Shown here: positions 63,275 to 64,000 of the stretch, piece by piece
How the letters are laid out: the number at the start of each line of letters is the position of its first letter
Position numbering within the stretch: the first letter of the stretch is position 1
Assembly (NCBI GenBank): GCA_944324915.1
Contig: CALUYD010000007.1
Location: 1 to 64,000 of the forward strand
DNA: 64,000 bases
Direction of reading: 5' to 3'
From: Candidatus Gastranaerophilales bacterium
GTDB lineage: Bacteria; Cyanobacteriota; Vampirovibrionia; Gastranaerophilales; Gastranaerophilaceae
Translations under genes and position numbers: made by a program
The notes under the pieces: generated by a model
Seen by the model: only the letters and a program-made list of their open reading frames with translations
Told to the model about the DNA's origin: nothing
The model's database searches: none

Positions 63275-63532
63275 TTATTTAAACTTTATTTGCATGTCAA
63301 AATTTAAATCAGAAGGTCCAAATTTAATAGTTTGCTTTGAATTATCATCCCTTAAATCAATTATACCGGAGTTAACAGGGGCGGTTCTTTGATTTCTGTT
63401 TAAACTATTCAGAAAATCACTAGCAGCACTCTCTCTATAAAATTTAATTTTTTCTTGTTTGCATCCAACCATAATAAAACTAAGAGCAAATAATGCAAAA
63501 AACAAAATCAAACCAAGTACTTTCTTATCCAT
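63275..63532 (-). CDS. small lipoprotein, 85 aa
   Basis: An 85-residue lipoprotein. The signal KKVLGLILFFALFALSFIMVGC ends in a lipobox (MVGC) with Cys24. The mature part is short (about 60 residues), polar and without recognised domain. Lipidation would be by the Lgt encoded at 36016. It lies between the mscS gene and the BlaI-like gene, all leftward. A role is not known. Confidence 0.7.
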   Translation of the reverse strand: MDKKVLGLILFFALFALSFIMVGCKQEKIKFYRESAASDFLNSLNRNQRTAPVNSGIIDLRDDNSKQTIKFGPSDLNFDMQIKFK

Positions 63533-63539
63533 AAAAAAC

Positions 63540-64000
63540 CTATTGCGCCTGAGTTATAACTAATTGATTAAACGGAATTTCAATGCCTTCTTTATCAAAT
63601 CTTTCTTTAATCATTTTATTAAATTCACGTTTAACTGACCATTGTTCTTTTGGTTTAGTTTTTATTCTTGCTTTAATACAAAGCGAACTTTCTTTAAACT
63701 CATCCAACCCAAATATTTCTATATCATCTATTATTTTGTCACTATATTCAGGATTTGATCTGATTTCATCAAAGCATGACTTTAAAACATTAATCACATG
63801 TGTAACGTTTTCTTTATAAGCAACATCAAAAGCAAAAAATGCGTATGAATAGTTCATAGTGTAGTTAATAATTGAATCAATATAACCACAACGCATAAAA
63901 CACAATGAACCTGTTGTAGCTGATCTTATTGTAATTAAAGGTATGGTAATTTTTTCAACAACACCTGATACACCTTGAATTTCAACATAATCACCAACTC
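63540..64000 (-). CDS. MscS-family mechanosensitive channel (partial, C-terminal part)
   Basis: The gene runs off the right edge; 153 codons of the C-terminal part are visible, reading VGDYVEIQGVSGVVEKITIP and on. That is the MscS beta domain just after the pore helix (usually VGDxVxVxGxxGxVxxIxxR). The stretch that normally reads IPNSxxxxxxxxNxS is altered here (CFMRCGYIDSIINYTM), without the Pro-Asn. The rest is the C-terminal alpha/beta domain with KEQWSVKREFNKMIKERFDKEGIEIPF, a typical MscS end. It would release solutes on osmotic downshock. It ends seven bases before the lipoprotein gene start. Confidence 0.85.
   Translation of the reverse strand, partial: VGDYVEIQGVSGVVEKITIPLITIRSATTGSLCFMRCGYIDSIINYTMNYSYAFFAFDVAYKENVTHVINVLKSCFDEIRSNPEYSDKIIDDIEIFGLDEFKESSLCIKARIKTKPKEQWSVKREFNKMIKERFDKEGIEIPFNQLVITQAQ

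Overview
The window reads as an AT-rich bacterial chromosome (about 30% GC by eye) packed with housekeeping genes. Best guess is a Vampirovibrionia/Melainabacteria genome, probably the gut order Gastranaerophilales. Grounds: a Gram-negative envelope (TolC, Lgt, lipoproteins, meso-DAP type MurE), a fermentative AdhE next to Rex, a YidC with the large TM2-TM3 loop that I know from cyanobacterial YidC, a GerMN protein, and unknown proteins that open with a short leader ending FSG. No photosynthesis gene is present. This placement is inference and was not checked by any search. I saw no rRNA, tRNA, CRISPR array, insertion sequence or prophage.

Layout. 1-9.2 kb: end of a prepilin gene, an XRE regulator, deoB, a PLP decarboxylase, ligA, a SIMPL protein, a SWIM/SNF2 helicase and a 72-residue orphan. 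9.2-21 kb: prfA-thyX-rpmE, an EF-hand-like acidic protein, lepA, a Nudix gene beside a half-length ThiE-like gene, an ECF sigma factor with a tiny coupled gene, a twice-repeated RWYD protein, murA, yidC and mnmE. 21-30 kb: an FSG-leader protein, an FAD oxidoreductase, a LuxR-type response regulator with a rhodanese, a triplicated membrane protein, rex and adhE. 30-39 kb: a lone OLD-type TOPRIM protein, a degenerate sugar-nucleotide epimerase, nadB-nadC, gpmI, a TPR lipoprotein with lgt, a GT11-like protein and a GerMN protein. 39-50 kb: infB-rbfA-truB, mgtC-like, oppBC, TPR and PilZ proteins, 5-formyl-THF cyclo-ligase and HIT. 50-57.5 kb: two unknown exported or membrane proteins, a ferredoxin, TolC, valS and a DPM1-like glycosyltransferase. 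57.8-64 kb: a leftward wall/division cluster (BlaI-like, unknown, rsmH, FtsL-like, FtsI, murE), a small lipoprotein and a partial MscS channel.

The most interesting material is mostly outside the named genes. A strong promoter-to-terminator unit at about 57.64-57.82 kb has no reading frame and looks like an undescribed small RNA with a CU-rich loop. A -10 box ends 6-7 bases before the start codon of at least eleven genes, which suggests widespread leaderless mRNAs. A 13-bp repeat surrounds the response regulator and rhodanese genes. Several proteins are derived or undescribed: a triplicated two-helix membrane protein, a TOPRIM protein without its ATPase, an epimerase with Tyr changed to Phe, and a GT11-like protein without its HxRRxD loop.

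Where a better start codon is visible than the longest possible reading frame, the shorter start is given and justified. Many convergent neighbours have no spacer or overlap by a few bases, so the genome is compact.
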